Source: Speluncibacter jeojiensis
GTDB lineage: Bacteria > Actinomycetota > Actinomycetes > Mycobacteriales > Mycobacteriaceae
Length of the DNA: 64,000 bases
Reading direction: 5' to 3'
Assembly: GCF_029589495.1 (NCBI RefSeq)
Contig: NZ_JAAIVF010000002.1
Span: forward strand, 310,001-374,000
Part shown: positions 35,303 through 43,697 of the stretch, piece after piece
Position numbering within the stretch: position 1 is the stretch's first letter
Layout of the letters: each line of letters opens with the position of its first letter
Position numbers and translations under genes: made by a program
Notes under the pieces: model-generated
The model's database searches: none
What the model was told of the DNA's origin: nothing
Seen by the model: the letters and a program-made list of their open reading frames with translations, nothing else

Positions 35303-36976
35303 ATGAGTCACAAGGCCTACATGATCGGCGCCGGCATCGGTAATCTCGCGTCGGCGATCTACCTGATCCGCGACGGCAAATGGGCCGGCGATGACATCAC
35401 CATCATGGGCCTGGACATGCACGGCGCGAACGACGGCGAGTCCGCGGCGACCTTCCAGAACCAGTACGGCTACACCGAACTGAGCAACGACCGCGGCTTC
35501 CTCAACCGCGGCGGCCGCATGCTCAACGAGGAGACCTACGAGAACATCTGGGACGTCCTGGGCTCCGTTCCTTCACTGGACAATCCGGACAAGTCGGTCA
35601 CTCAGGAGATCCTCGACTTCGACCACGCGCACCCCACCCACGACATCGCCCGGCTGATCGACTCGACAGGCGGGATCCGCGACAAGGGCGACGAGCTCGA
35701 CTACAAGCACATGCAGTTCGACAACAAGGACCGCTACCTGCTCACGAAGCTGATGACGCTGCCCGAGTCCAAGGAGCGCGAACTCGACGACATCAGCATC
35801 GAGCAGTGGTTCGAGGACAGCCCGCACATGTTCACCACCAACTTCTGGTACATGTGGCAGACCACGTTCGCGTTCAAGCCGAGCCTGTCGGCCATGGAAC
35901 TGCGCCGCTACATGAACCGGATGATCCTGGAGTTCAGCCGGATCAACACCCTCGCCGGTGTCACCCGGTCGCCGTACAACCAGTACGAGTCCATCATCAT
36001 GCCGATGCGCAACCACCTGACAGCCCAGGGCGTGAAGTTCGTCAACGAACTCAAGGTCACCGAGTTCGAGTTCAAGGACACCGCCATGCGCGACGAGATC
36101 GTCGTCACCGGGCTCAAGTACGAGAACGTCCGCACCGGCGAGACCGGGAGCATCGAGGTCGACGAGGACGACCTCGTCTTCGACACCAACGGCAGCATCA
36201 CCGACAGCTCGTCGATCGGTGACCTGGACACCGCGATCGTCGAGGACATGCGCTATGCCCCCAGCGCGCTGCTGTGGAAGCAGGCGACCGAGCACTTCTA
36301 CGACCTGGGGCACCCGGACAAGTTCTTCGGCGACCGCGCCCAGAGCGAGTGGATGAGCTTCACAGTCACCAACAACACCCACGACCTGATCAACGAGATC
36401 TCGCGGATCACCAAGCAGGAACCCGGGAACGCGCTCAACACGATCATCGACTCCGACGCGATGCTCTCGCTGGTCGTCCACCACCAGCCGCACTATCACG
36501 CGCAGAAGGAGAACGAGGCCGTCTTCTGGGGCTACTTCCTGTTCCCGCGCAAGAACGGCGACTTCGTCGACAAGCAGGTCATGGAGATGACCGGTCGCGA
36601 CATGCTGATCGAGACACTCGGCCACCTCGAGCGCCTCGACACCACCGGCGCGCTGGCCGCCAAACGCGACCAGATCTTGTCCACGGTGGTGAACGTGCTT
36701 CCCGCCTACATGCCTTATGCCAGCTCGCTTTTCAACCGTCGCGCGGTCGGCGACCGGCCACTGGTGGTGCCGAAGCACTCGAAGAACCTGGCGTTCATCA
36801 GCCAGTTCGCCGAGATCCCCTTCGACATGGTGTTCACCGAGCAGTATTCGGTGCGGTGCGCCCAGATCGCCGTGTACCACTTCCTCGGCATCGACGACGA
36901 CAAACTCACCAAGATGCACCACTACGAGAAGGACCCGAAGGTGCTAGCCAAGGCCGCCGTCACGATGTTCCGCTGA
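35303..36976 (+). CDS. ohyA: Oleate hydratase (FAD-dependent fatty acid double-bond hydratase)
   Basis: A 557-residue flavoenzyme adding water to cis-9 unsaturated fatty acids to give 10-hydroxy acids. The FAD-binding GAGIGNLASAIYLIRDG is at residues 9-25. Where many oleate hydratases have the catalytic-Glu motif GGRE, this one reads RGGRMLNE (Met73), placing it in the divergent actinobacterial subgroup. The C-terminal lid region is present and the length is normal for that subgroup (others are about 590-640). A GGAGTTCTGGAC sequence precedes the ATG. It converges on the glycoside hydrolase operon. Confidence 0.9.
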   Translation: MSHKAYMIGAGIGNLASAIYLIRDGKWAGDDITIMGLDMHGANDGESAATFQNQYGYTELSNDRGFLNRGGRMLNEETYENIWDVLGSVPSLDNPDKSVTQEILDFDHAHPTHDIARLIDSTGGIRDKGDELDYKHMQFDNKDRYLLTKLMTLPESKERELDDISIEQWFEDSPHMFTTNFWYMWQTTFAFKPSLSAMELRRYMNRMILEFSRINTLAGVTRSPYNQYESIIMPMRNHLTAQGVKFVNELKVTEFEFKDTAMRDEIVVTGLKYENVRTGETGSIEVDEDDLVFDTNGSITDSSSIGDLDTAIVEDMRYAPSALLWKQATEHFYDLGHPDKFFGDRAQSEWMSFTVTNNTHDLINEISRITKQEPGNALNTIIDSDAMLSLVVHHQPHYHAQKENEAVFWGYFLFPRKNGDFVDKQVMEMTGRDMLIETLGHLERLDTTGALAAKRDQILSTVVNVLPAYMPYASSLFNRRAVGDRPLVVPKHSKNLAFISQFAEIPFDMVFTEQYSVRCAQIAVYHFLGIDDDKLTKMHHYEKDPKVLAKAAVTMFR

Positions 36977-37007
36977 GGCGGCAGTACCCCACCCACGCGA
37001 CTGCGCG

Positions 37008-37895
37008 TCACACGGACAGCCCGGCCGACCAGTTCAGCCGGGCCAGGTGCACCCCGCCCTGCGCCCACCCCGCGTGGGTGATCCACGACTTACCCTCGGC
37101 GTGCACCACTTCCGCGGCATGCGCCGGTACCCGGGAGACGATGTCGGCGGGGGTGAACCGGTAGGCGCTGTCGCTTCGGTAGACGGCGGTGCACGTGTAT
37201 CCGTCCTCGGCGTCCGCGTACGCCCCGCACGGACCGACGAACAGGTAGAAGTGGCGGCCGTGCCGGACCACGAACGGCGACTCCGTGTCGCCGCCGACGG
37301 TCCCGGCCCGGCTGCTGCGAAAGGCGATGCGCCGGCCGCTCCAGTGCTCGAGGTCGACGCTGGTGCGGTACGCCACGACGTGATGTCCACCGGCGGGGTC
37401 CTCGGTGGCGCAGTAATACAGCACCCACCGGTCGTCGACCCACAGCAGCATCGGGTCGCGCGCCTCGTAGCCGTCGCGGAACAGCGGACCGTCCCCGCGG
37501 CGCGTCCACTCGACCAGATCCGTCGAGTACGCCAGGTTGATTGCGGCACTGTCGGGTTCGTACCCGCCGCCCGCATACACCATCAGGTACACGCCCTCGT
37601 GCGCGATCACGTGCGGCGCCCACAGGTGCGTCTCGCCGTAGTCGGGGTCGGCGGTCAGGCACGGCGGTCGCCGGGTCCACGGGCCGTGCAGTTCGGGGGC
37701 GGTGGCGTGCGCGAACACCCGCTCGTCCTCGGGGGCGGCCGGTTCCCGGTGGGTGATCCCGAACAGGTGCCAGGATCCCGAGTAGTCGCGGATCAGGCTG
37801 TGGTCGTTGATGTACCACGCGTCAGGGAGGCCTTCACCCGGGTCGTAGATGCGGGTGAACGGACCGGCCAGCGGCACCGACTCGGCTCGTCTCAT
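37008..37895 (-). CDS. GH43/GH32-like five-bladed propeller glycoside hydrolase
   Basis: A 295-residue protein with repeated propeller blades: INDHSLIRDYSGSWHLFGI, LWAPHVIAHEGVYLMVYAGG, YEARDPMLLWVDDRWVLYYCA and TESPFVVRHGRHFYLFVG. The Asp and Glu in these blades sit where GH43-type enzymes keep their catalytic acids. There is no signal peptide, so it is cytoplasmic. ATG 37895 follows GAGGAGGGGAGC. It is the last gene of the six-gene minus-strand operon, 10 bases after the DUF4185-like stop. Likely an exo-acting arabinosidase on imported fragments (inference); GH130-like activity is not excluded. Confidence 0.72.
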   Translation of the reverse strand: MRRAESVPLAGPFTRIYDPGEGLPDAWYINDHSLIRDYSGSWHLFGITHREPAAPEDERVFAHATAPELHGPWTRRPPCLTADPDYGETHLWAPHVIAHEGVYLMVYAGGGYEPDSAAINLAYSTDLVEWTRRGDGPLFRDGYEARDPMLLWVDDRWVLYYCATEDPAGGHHVVAYRTSVDLEHWSGRRIAFRSSRAGTVGGDTESPFVVRHGRHFYLFVGPCGAYADAEDGYTCTAVYRSDSAYRFTPADIVSRVPAHAAEVVHAEGKSWITHAGWAQGGVHLARLNWSAGLSV

Positions 37896-37905
37896 GCTCC
37901 CCTCC

Positions 37906-39729
37906 TCACTGCGTCCGCACTCCGTCGTGGTGGACCGCCAGCGCGGCGATCGAGGTGAAGTGCCCGCTTCCGCCGGGCGTCCCGTGGATTCTGATGCCGT
38001 CGCCGACGGTCGTCGAGAAGGTCCAGGTGTAGGTGACCCGCTTACCCACGCGCACATAGGGGTACCGCGGTTCGACACGCGTCCCGGACACCGTCTGCCA
38101 CCGCCCCGACCGACGCACCTGCACCGTCAGGTCCGCGGCGAACCAGCCTCCGTCGTCGAACATGTCTCCGGTCGTGTACACCAGTCGGTCCAGTCGATAC
38201 TCGCGGTCCCAGGTGTAGCCCCAGAAGTCGACGGTCTTGGGCGAGTTGTCGAAACTGTCCTCGCTCCGATCCGTCCTCCCCGCGGAGTACCAGTCGCCGT
38301 GGCCGTAGTGCGCGCTCTTCTGCACGGGCACAGTTCCCGGCACCCGCGCCAGATCCGCTTGCGAGTCCGACGGATTCGTCGCCTCGGTCTCGGCGCTCTG
38401 CGCGACGCGCAGTCGGCGCAGCGAGTACGAGTAGTTCGGCGCCCCGCACCCGTCGCCGACGAACCAGTTGGACTGCACCCACATCTCGGTGCCGTCATCG
38501 CCGATGAACTTCGACGGGATGGTGCACCCGTAGCCGCCGTTCTTCGGCCCGGGACAGTGCAGGTCGAGGGCCTGGTTCAGGGTCTGAGGGATGGGGTGGC
38601 CGAACGGCGACGGGATCAGTTCGGTGAGCAGCGGCCGGCCGTACCAGGGGTAGCCGCCGGCGTCGTGGGTCAGGAACAGTCGCCACGGGCCCCACGGGGT
38701 CGGCGCCTCGTAGAACTGGAAGGTGTATTCGGTCCAGGACGTGTACAGGTAGCGGCGTAGCGGCGCGTTGTAGACGACGCCGCCCTGCGAGAGCACGCTC
38801 AGCTTCTTCGGCCCGTTGTCGTGCAGCAGCCTCGGATAGACGATCCGGCCGTCGGTGAGCACCGCCACCCGGTCGGACAGCTCCGCGCTCCACCGCGGCG
38901 CACCCGACTGGTCCAGCCCGGCGAAGAACTGCCAGGTCTCGCGCTGCTGGACCGTCGACCGCGGCACGCGCGCCAGGTACAGGCAGGTGGGGTCCGGCAC
39001 GGTGTCGCTGTAGGAGCCGCGCCAATTGCCGTCCAGCCCATAGGCGTACAGATACCCGGAGCCCTCCGGGCCGAGCACCCGCGCATGCTGCTGACTCTTG
39101 CCGAAATCGAGGAACATGATCGTGGTGAACACGTGGTCGTCGAACATCGGGGTGTCCGGGATGCGCCAGTGCCGCCCGTGGTCGTCGGACCGGCAGATCG
39201 CGGCGTTCGGGGCGTCGTTGAAGGCCTCCTCCGCCGGGGTGAACCGCAGGTCCTGCACCGCCAGGTACAGCTCGTCGCGGCCGTCGCCGTCGCCGTCGAC
39301 CGCGGCGATGCCGGTGGGTTTGCGGTTGTACTCGGCGGGGTCGGCATAGATCTGCGCGACCGCGTCACTGTCGGCCAACCGGGTGCCGCGCAGGCCCTGC
39401 TCCGGGGTTCCGGCGATCCGGTTGACCACCAGGTCCGCGGGGCGCATCAGCCCGAAGCCCATGCCGTCACCGTTGGCCGCGTATATCTGGTCGTCGTCGG
39501 CCCAGCACGACGGCCACAGGTCGCCGGTGCTCAGCGCCCAGCAACCGGCCGCGTACTCGACGGCGGCGGTCGCGAAGAAGGCGCTGTCCGGTTCGAGGAA
39601 CCACCGCTCGTGTTCCCGTGGATCCGTCGCCGCCCGAGCGATTCCCGGTCGTCCCACCAGTGCCAGCCCGGCCCCGGACAGGGCCGCGAGCCGACCGAAC
39701 ATCCGGCGACTCATGCGGCCCTGTGCCAT
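37906..39729 (-). CDS. Tat-exported DUF4185-like propeller protein with C-terminal sandwich domain
   Basis: A 607-residue protein. The N-terminus SRRMFGRLAALSGAGLALVG is a twin-arginine signal. The main domain opens with LSTGDLWPSCWADDDQIYAANGDG, matching the DUF4185 pattern in which a paired-acid strand forms the active site, and continues with propeller repeats. The last 130 residues are an F5/8-type beta-sandwich (YTTGDMFDDGGWFAADLTVQV; IHGTPGGSGHFTSI). DUF4185 proteins are now classed as GH183 endo-D-arabinanases, so this is a candidate exported arabinanase. It starts 4 bases after the GH172 gene stop. Family assignment is by pattern only. Confidence 0.65.
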   Translation of the reverse strand: MAQGRMSRRMFGRLAALSGAGLALVGRPGIARAATDPREHERWFLEPDSAFFATAAVEYAAGCWALSTGDLWPSCWADDDQIYAANGDGMGFGLMRPADLVVNRIAGTPEQGLRGTRLADSDAVAQIYADPAEYNRKPTGIAAVDGDGDGRDELYLAVQDLRFTPAEEAFNDAPNAAICRSDDHGRHWRIPDTPMFDDHVFTTIMFLDFGKSQQHARVLGPEGSGYLYAYGLDGNWRGSYSDTVPDPTCLYLARVPRSTVQQRETWQFFAGLDQSGAPRWSAELSDRVAVLTDGRIVYPRLLHDNGPKKLSVLSQGGVVYNAPLRRYLYTSWTEYTFQFYEAPTPWGPWRLFLTHDAGGYPWYGRPLLTELIPSPFGHPIPQTLNQALDLHCPGPKNGGYGCTIPSKFIGDDGTEMWVQSNWFVGDGCGAPNYSYSLRRLRVAQSAETEATNPSDSQADLARVPGTVPVQKSAHYGHGDWYSAGRTDRSEDSFDNSPKTVDFWGYTWDREYRLDRLVYTTGDMFDDGGWFAADLTVQVRRSGRWQTVSGTRVEPRYPYVRVGKRVTYTWTFSTTVGDGIRIHGTPGGSGHFTSIAALAVHHDGVRTQ

Positions 39730-39733
39730 GCGC

Positions 39734-40816
39734 TCACCCCCGCGGTAGCCGCGCGTCGACCGGGTCGAGCGTGAACGGTGCGTGCGGCTCCTGCTGATAC
39801 CAGTACGCCACCGACGAGTAGTCGTCGCTGCGTTTGTTCGCGTGGCCGTGTTCGATGCTCACGCGGATCGACCGCTCGAAGGTGATCGGGTCCTCGATGT
39901 GGAAGCGGTACAGGCCGATCTGCCCGCTCCAGTTGTCGCCGCCGGGCAGCGTGATCCCGTGATACGGCGCGTGATAGCTCTGGGTCGGGCACCAGGCGGT
40001 GTTGAAGTAGTCCTCGGTGCCGGTGCCGTGCAGCGTCGGCGGCCAGTCGTCGGAGTCGATGAAGATCATGTCGTCGCCCTCGCCGTACCAGTTCCACTGG
40101 TCGGTCTCGCGCAGGTTGCGGATGCTCAGCACGCAGCCGACGTAGTGGCCGCGCCCGGTGGCCTCGAGGATCGTATAGTTGTCCCTGCCGTCGAGATTCG
40201 TTCCGGTGAGCAGGTATTCGTCATTCATCTCACCGTCCTGGTCCGCCCCGGCGCACGGGTTGTTGCGCCGCCACTGCGCGTGGAACCGGCCCAATCCGTC
40301 CTCGAGCGCGTCGAAGGACTCGTAGTCGACGTAGTAGTACACGTACACCTGCTCGTCGGTCAGCTCGCTGGCGATCTCCAGCCGGGCGCCGTCGCCGAAC
40401 GGCATGTGGAAGAAGCAGTTGAATCCCTTGCCGTCCTCGGGGCTCATCTGCAGCGGCGCCGACACGAAGTTGGTGGTCCGTCCGTGGCCGACGCCGAAGA
40501 AGTCGCCGAGCGGCACCGCGATGCTCGGCTGTTCCTCGCCGTCCCAGTAGGCGCGCAGCACCAGCCGTCGCAGGTGGTCGGGCTCGCGCATCCACGGGTC
40601 GCGGTTCATCCGTTCGTTCGCGACCGTCACCCAGAGGTGGTTGATCGCGCCGGCGCCCGCGATGTCGGCGAGCACCACGGCCCTGCCCGGCGCGAGCGTG
40701 ACCCGGTCGTCGTTGCCGCCGGTGCGGTCCCAACTCGACGCGCGGTGCCGGCGGCTGTCGCGCAGACGTGGCAGGTCGCGCAGGCTGGACCCGTGCGGTC
40801 CGTAACGGCTCGTCAT
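39734..40816 (-). CDS. DUF2961/GH172 family glycoside hydrolase
   Basis: A 360-residue protein with both hallmark motifs of GH172: YGEGDDMIFID (Glu246) and GTGTEDYFNTAW (Glu268). The two Glu are 22 residues apart, close to the spacing of the known catalytic pair in the family. GH172 includes difructose dianhydride enzymes and exo-D-arabinofuranosidases active on mycobacterial arabinan. There is no signal peptide, so action in the cytoplasm is predicted. Its ATG overlaps the MFS stop (ATGA). Substrate by context is D-arabinofuranosyl oligosaccharide. Confidence 0.85.
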   Translation of the reverse strand: MTSRYGPHGSSLRDLPRLRDSRRHRASSWDRTGGNDDRVTLAPGRAVVLADIAGAGAINHLWVTVANERMNRDPWMREPDHLRRLVLRAYWDGEEQPSIAVPLGDFFGVGHGRTTNFVSAPLQMSPEDGKGFNCFFHMPFGDGARLEIASELTDEQVYVYYYVDYESFDALEDGLGRFHAQWRRNNPCAGADQDGEMNDEYLLTGTNLDGRDNYTILEATGRGHYVGCVLSIRNLRETDQWNWYGEGDDMIFIDSDDWPPTLHGTGTEDYFNTAWCPTQSYHAPYHGITLPGGDNWSGQIGLYRFHIEDPITFERSIRVSIEHGHANKRSDDYSSVAYWYQQEPHAPFTLDPVDARLPRG

Positions 40817-42198
40817 CTGTTCCTCCTCAATCGGCCACGACCACTGTGGAACTCGTGTTCGAGGGATTCGAGACTGCGCCCCTTGGTCTCCGGCACCACC
40901 CACCAGACGATCGGGAAGATCACCACCCCGGCCGCCGCGTAGGCGAAGAAGACCGGCCCCGCCCCGACCAGGTCGGTGAACACCGGAAACGTCAGCGAGA
41001 CGGAGAAGTCGGTCAGCCAGGTGAACACGATGACGACGGCCATCGCCGTGCCGCGGATCGCCAGCGGGAAGATCTCGGCCAGCACCACCCACAGCACCGG
41101 CCCCCAGGTGGCCGAGAAGGTGTTGGTGAACAGCACGAACGCGGCGATCGCGATGACCAGCAGCGCCACCGAGCCGGTCGGCAGGCCGCACGCCGCCGCG
41201 CCCAGCGCACACAGTGCGACCGACATGCCGATCAGTCCGGCCAGCAGGACCGGCTTGCGACCGCGCCGGTCGACGACCCTCGAGCGCAGCACCACCACGA
41301 TGGTGACCACGTTGAGCAGGCCGTTGAGGAAGCCGAACAGCAGCGCGGTCCGGTCGGACAGGCCGAAGTCGGTCAGCACGGTCGGCGCGTAGTAGACGAC
41401 CGCGTTGATGCCGGTGATCTGCTGGAAGATCGCCAGCAGCGTGCCCAGCATGACCAGCCGGCGGACCCACGGGTCGGACAACCGCACCCGCACGGGGCCG
41501 GTCGGCTGCTCGCGCTCGAAGGCCTCGATCTCGGCGAACTCCGCGCCGGCCTCGTCGGGTCGCAGCCGTTCGAGCACGGCCCGGCCCTCTGCCCGGTGAC
41601 CGCGCCGGATCAGCGAGCGCGGGGTGTCCGGCGCGCCGATCAACCCGACGATCAGCGCGACCGCCGGCGCGACCGCGATCAACAGCATCGCGCGCCAGGC
41701 GCCGGTGAACGCCAACCCGAAGCCGATCGCTCCGGCCAGCGCGGTGCCGACGATGATCGTGCACTGGTTCAACGAGGTGATCACGCCGCGGTCGCGGGCC
41801 GGGGCCATCTCCGCGAGGTAGATCGGTGCGAGCACCGATGCGATGCCGATCGCGATGCCGAGCACGAAGCGGAAGCCGACCAGCACCTCGACGGTCGACG
41901 CGAGGCCCGCACCCAGCGCGCCGGCGGCGAAGACCGCCCCGGCGACCATCAGGATCCGCTTGCGCCCCAAGCGGTCTGCGGCGGGCCCGCCGGCCAGGGA
42001 ACCGGCCATCGCGCCGACCACGGTGGCGCTGACGACCATGCCCTTCTGCAGCGGCGTCAGCGGCAGGTCGCGCGGGATGAACAAGATGGCCGCGGCGATG
42101 ATCCCGTTGTCGTAGCCGAAGAGCACGCCGGCCAGTGCACCGAGGCCGTAGACCCGGCGGGCCGTCGCGCCGGTGGGCGACAGGCGCAGCGCGGTCAT
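40813..42198 (-). CDS. Sugar-porter family MFS transporter
   Basis: A 461-residue 12-helix permease of the sugar porter family: GYDNGIIAAAILFI in helix 1, ADRLGRKRILM between helices 2 and 3, GTLLAIFQQITGINAVVYYAP in helix 7, VDRRGRKPVL, and the final PETKGRSLE. It is likely a proton symporter for a pentose or small saccharide. ATG 42198 overlaps the kinase stop, and its own stop overlaps the GH172 start, so three genes are translationally coupled. The uptake substrate is inferred from neighbours. Confidence 0.92.
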   Translation of the reverse strand: MTALRLSPTGATARRVYGLGALAGVLFGYDNGIIAAAILFIPRDLPLTPLQKGMVVSATVVGAMAGSLAGGPAADRLGRKRILMVAGAVFAAGALGAGLASTVEVLVGFRFVLGIAIGIASVLAPIYLAEMAPARDRGVITSLNQCTIIVGTALAGAIGFGLAFTGAWRAMLLIAVAPAVALIVGLIGAPDTPRSLIRRGHRAEGRAVLERLRPDEAGAEFAEIEAFEREQPTGPVRVRLSDPWVRRLVMLGTLLAIFQQITGINAVVYYAPTVLTDFGLSDRTALLFGFLNGLLNVVTIVVVLRSRVVDRRGRKPVLLAGLIGMSVALCALGAAACGLPTGSVALLVIAIAAFVLFTNTFSATWGPVLWVVLAEIFPLAIRGTAMAVVIVFTWLTDFSVSLTFPVFTDLVGAGPVFFAYAAAGVVIFPIVWWVVPETKGRSLESLEHEFHSGRGRLRRNR

Positions 42199-43685
42199 CG
42201 GGCACCCCGCAACTGCGCCGCGGCGAGGCGGTGCGCGATATCGGCCGTGGCACTGTAGAACTCGCGATAGTCTGCATAGCGCGCGTCGTAGAGGCCGCGG
42301 GTCGAGTGGTCGGGTGCGACGACGGAGGCGGTCGGGTTCCACCGGTCGATGTCAGGTTCGCGCCCGGTCGCCATGGCCCCCAGCAGCGCGTCGCCCAGGC
42401 ACGCGCCGACGGTCTGGGCCGGCAGTCGCTGCGACAGTCCGGTCACGTCCGAGACGATCTGCGGCCACAGTCCGCCGGTGGTGCCGCCGCCGACGGCGGT
42501 CAGCGCCCGGTCCGCGCCGCCGGTGGCCTCGCTCATCGCATCGAGGTTGTGCCGGACCCCGAATGCGGTGGCCTCCAAGGCAGCCCGATAGAGGTCGCCG
42601 CGGTGGTGAGCGAGCGTCAGGCCGAGCACCGCTCCCCTGGCCCACGGGTCGAACAGCGGCGTCCGCTCGCCCGCGAAATACGGCAGCATCAGCAGGCCGT
42701 GCGCGCCCGGCGGCGACTGCGCCGCCTCCACCGTGAGGTCGGCGACCGCCGCCCCGGTCAGCGCGGCGAGCCACTCGGTGAGCGAGCCGGAGGTCGCCAT
42801 GCCCGCGGCCAGCGTGTGACTGCCCGGCCACAGCCCGGCCGTGCTCCACAGTCCCCGGTGGCGCGCGGCCCGTGCGGTCGCCTCGACGAGGAACATCGTG
42901 GTGCCGTACATGACCATCACCTCGCCGGGGCGGCGCACTCCGACGCTCGCTGCCTCCGCCCACGCGTCGACCGTCCCGGCCGTCACCGGAATACCCTGCG
43001 GCAGGCCTGTTTCCGTCGCCGCCTGCTCGGTCACCGAGCCGACGACCTCCGACGCCCAGCGCAACGCGGGCAGGGACAGTCCGGGCGCGATCGACTCGGC
43101 CCATCGCGTGTTCCAGCACTGCCCGTCCAGGCCGTAGAGCGGTGTCCACTGGCTGGCGGTGTGGTGGTCGAGCACGTACTCGCCGGTGAGCCGGTACACG
43201 AGGTAGCTCGCCGCGGAGAACACCATCGCCGTCCGCCGGTACACCTCGGGTTCGTCGTTGCGCAGCCACAGCAGCTTCGGGCCCACCGCCTGGCCGGTCA
43301 GCATCGATCCCGCGCGCGCGAGGATGCGCTCCGTGCCCAGTTCGGCCTCGAGCGCGGCGATCTCCGCGGTCGCGCGGGTGTCGATGCCGTACAGGATCGC
43401 CGGGCGCAACGCACGACCGTCTGCGTCGACCGGCAGCAGGCACGGCCCCAGGCCGCTGACCGCGACCGCCGCGGGCCGGCCGGGTGTGGCCGCTACCAGT
43501 TCGGCGCTCAGTTCACGGAAGTCGTGCCACCACACCGTTTCCGCGTCCTGCTCGAACCAGCCGGGCCGCGGCGACGACGTGCCGTGACCGCGTCGGGAGC
43601 TCGCGAGGATCGTCCCCGACCGGTCGACCACGACACCCTTTGACGCCGAGGTGCCGATGTCGATGCCCAGCCACAGATCGTCCAT
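42195..43685 (-). CDS. FGGY-family pentulose/carbohydrate kinase
   Basis: A 496-residue sugar kinase: N-terminal LWLGIDIGTSASKGVVVD (phosphate loop), YGIDTRA (substrate strand), TAGTVDAWAEAASVGV (the conserved Asp that acts as base) and MYGTTMFL, then AVGGGTTGGLWPQIVSDVTG in the C-terminal half. The family includes xylulokinase and D-ribulokinase. Next to a FucI-type isomerase, D-ribulose is the logical substrate, giving D-ribulose 5-phosphate. It starts 12 bases after the isomerase stop. Confidence 0.88.
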   Translation of the reverse strand: MDDLWLGIDIGTSASKGVVVDRSGTILASSRRGHGTSSPRPGWFEQDAETVWWHDFRELSAELVAATPGRPAAVAVSGLGPCLLPVDADGRALRPAILYGIDTRATAEIAALEAELGTERILARAGSMLTGQAVGPKLLWLRNDEPEVYRRTAMVFSAASYLVYRLTGEYVLDHHTASQWTPLYGLDGQCWNTRWAESIAPGLSLPALRWASEVVGSVTEQAATETGLPQGIPVTAGTVDAWAEAASVGVRRPGEVMVMYGTTMFLVEATARAARHRGLWSTAGLWPGSHTLAAGMATSGSLTEWLAALTGAAVADLTVEAAQSPPGAHGLLMLPYFAGERTPLFDPWARGAVLGLTLAHHRGDLYRAALEATAFGVRHNLDAMSEATGGADRALTAVGGGTTGGLWPQIVSDVTGLSQRLPAQTVGACLGDALLGAMATGREPDIDRWNPTASVVAPDHSTRGLYDARYADYREFYSATADIAHRLAAAQLRGAR

Positions 43686-43697
43686 GCCGGGCCCCGG

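Noticed and set aside
40813-42277. 847-residue frame joining an Arg/Gly-rich region to the GH172 protein
   Set aside because: The upstream half is a shadow of the MFS transporter gene. GH172 similarity starts at ATG 40816.
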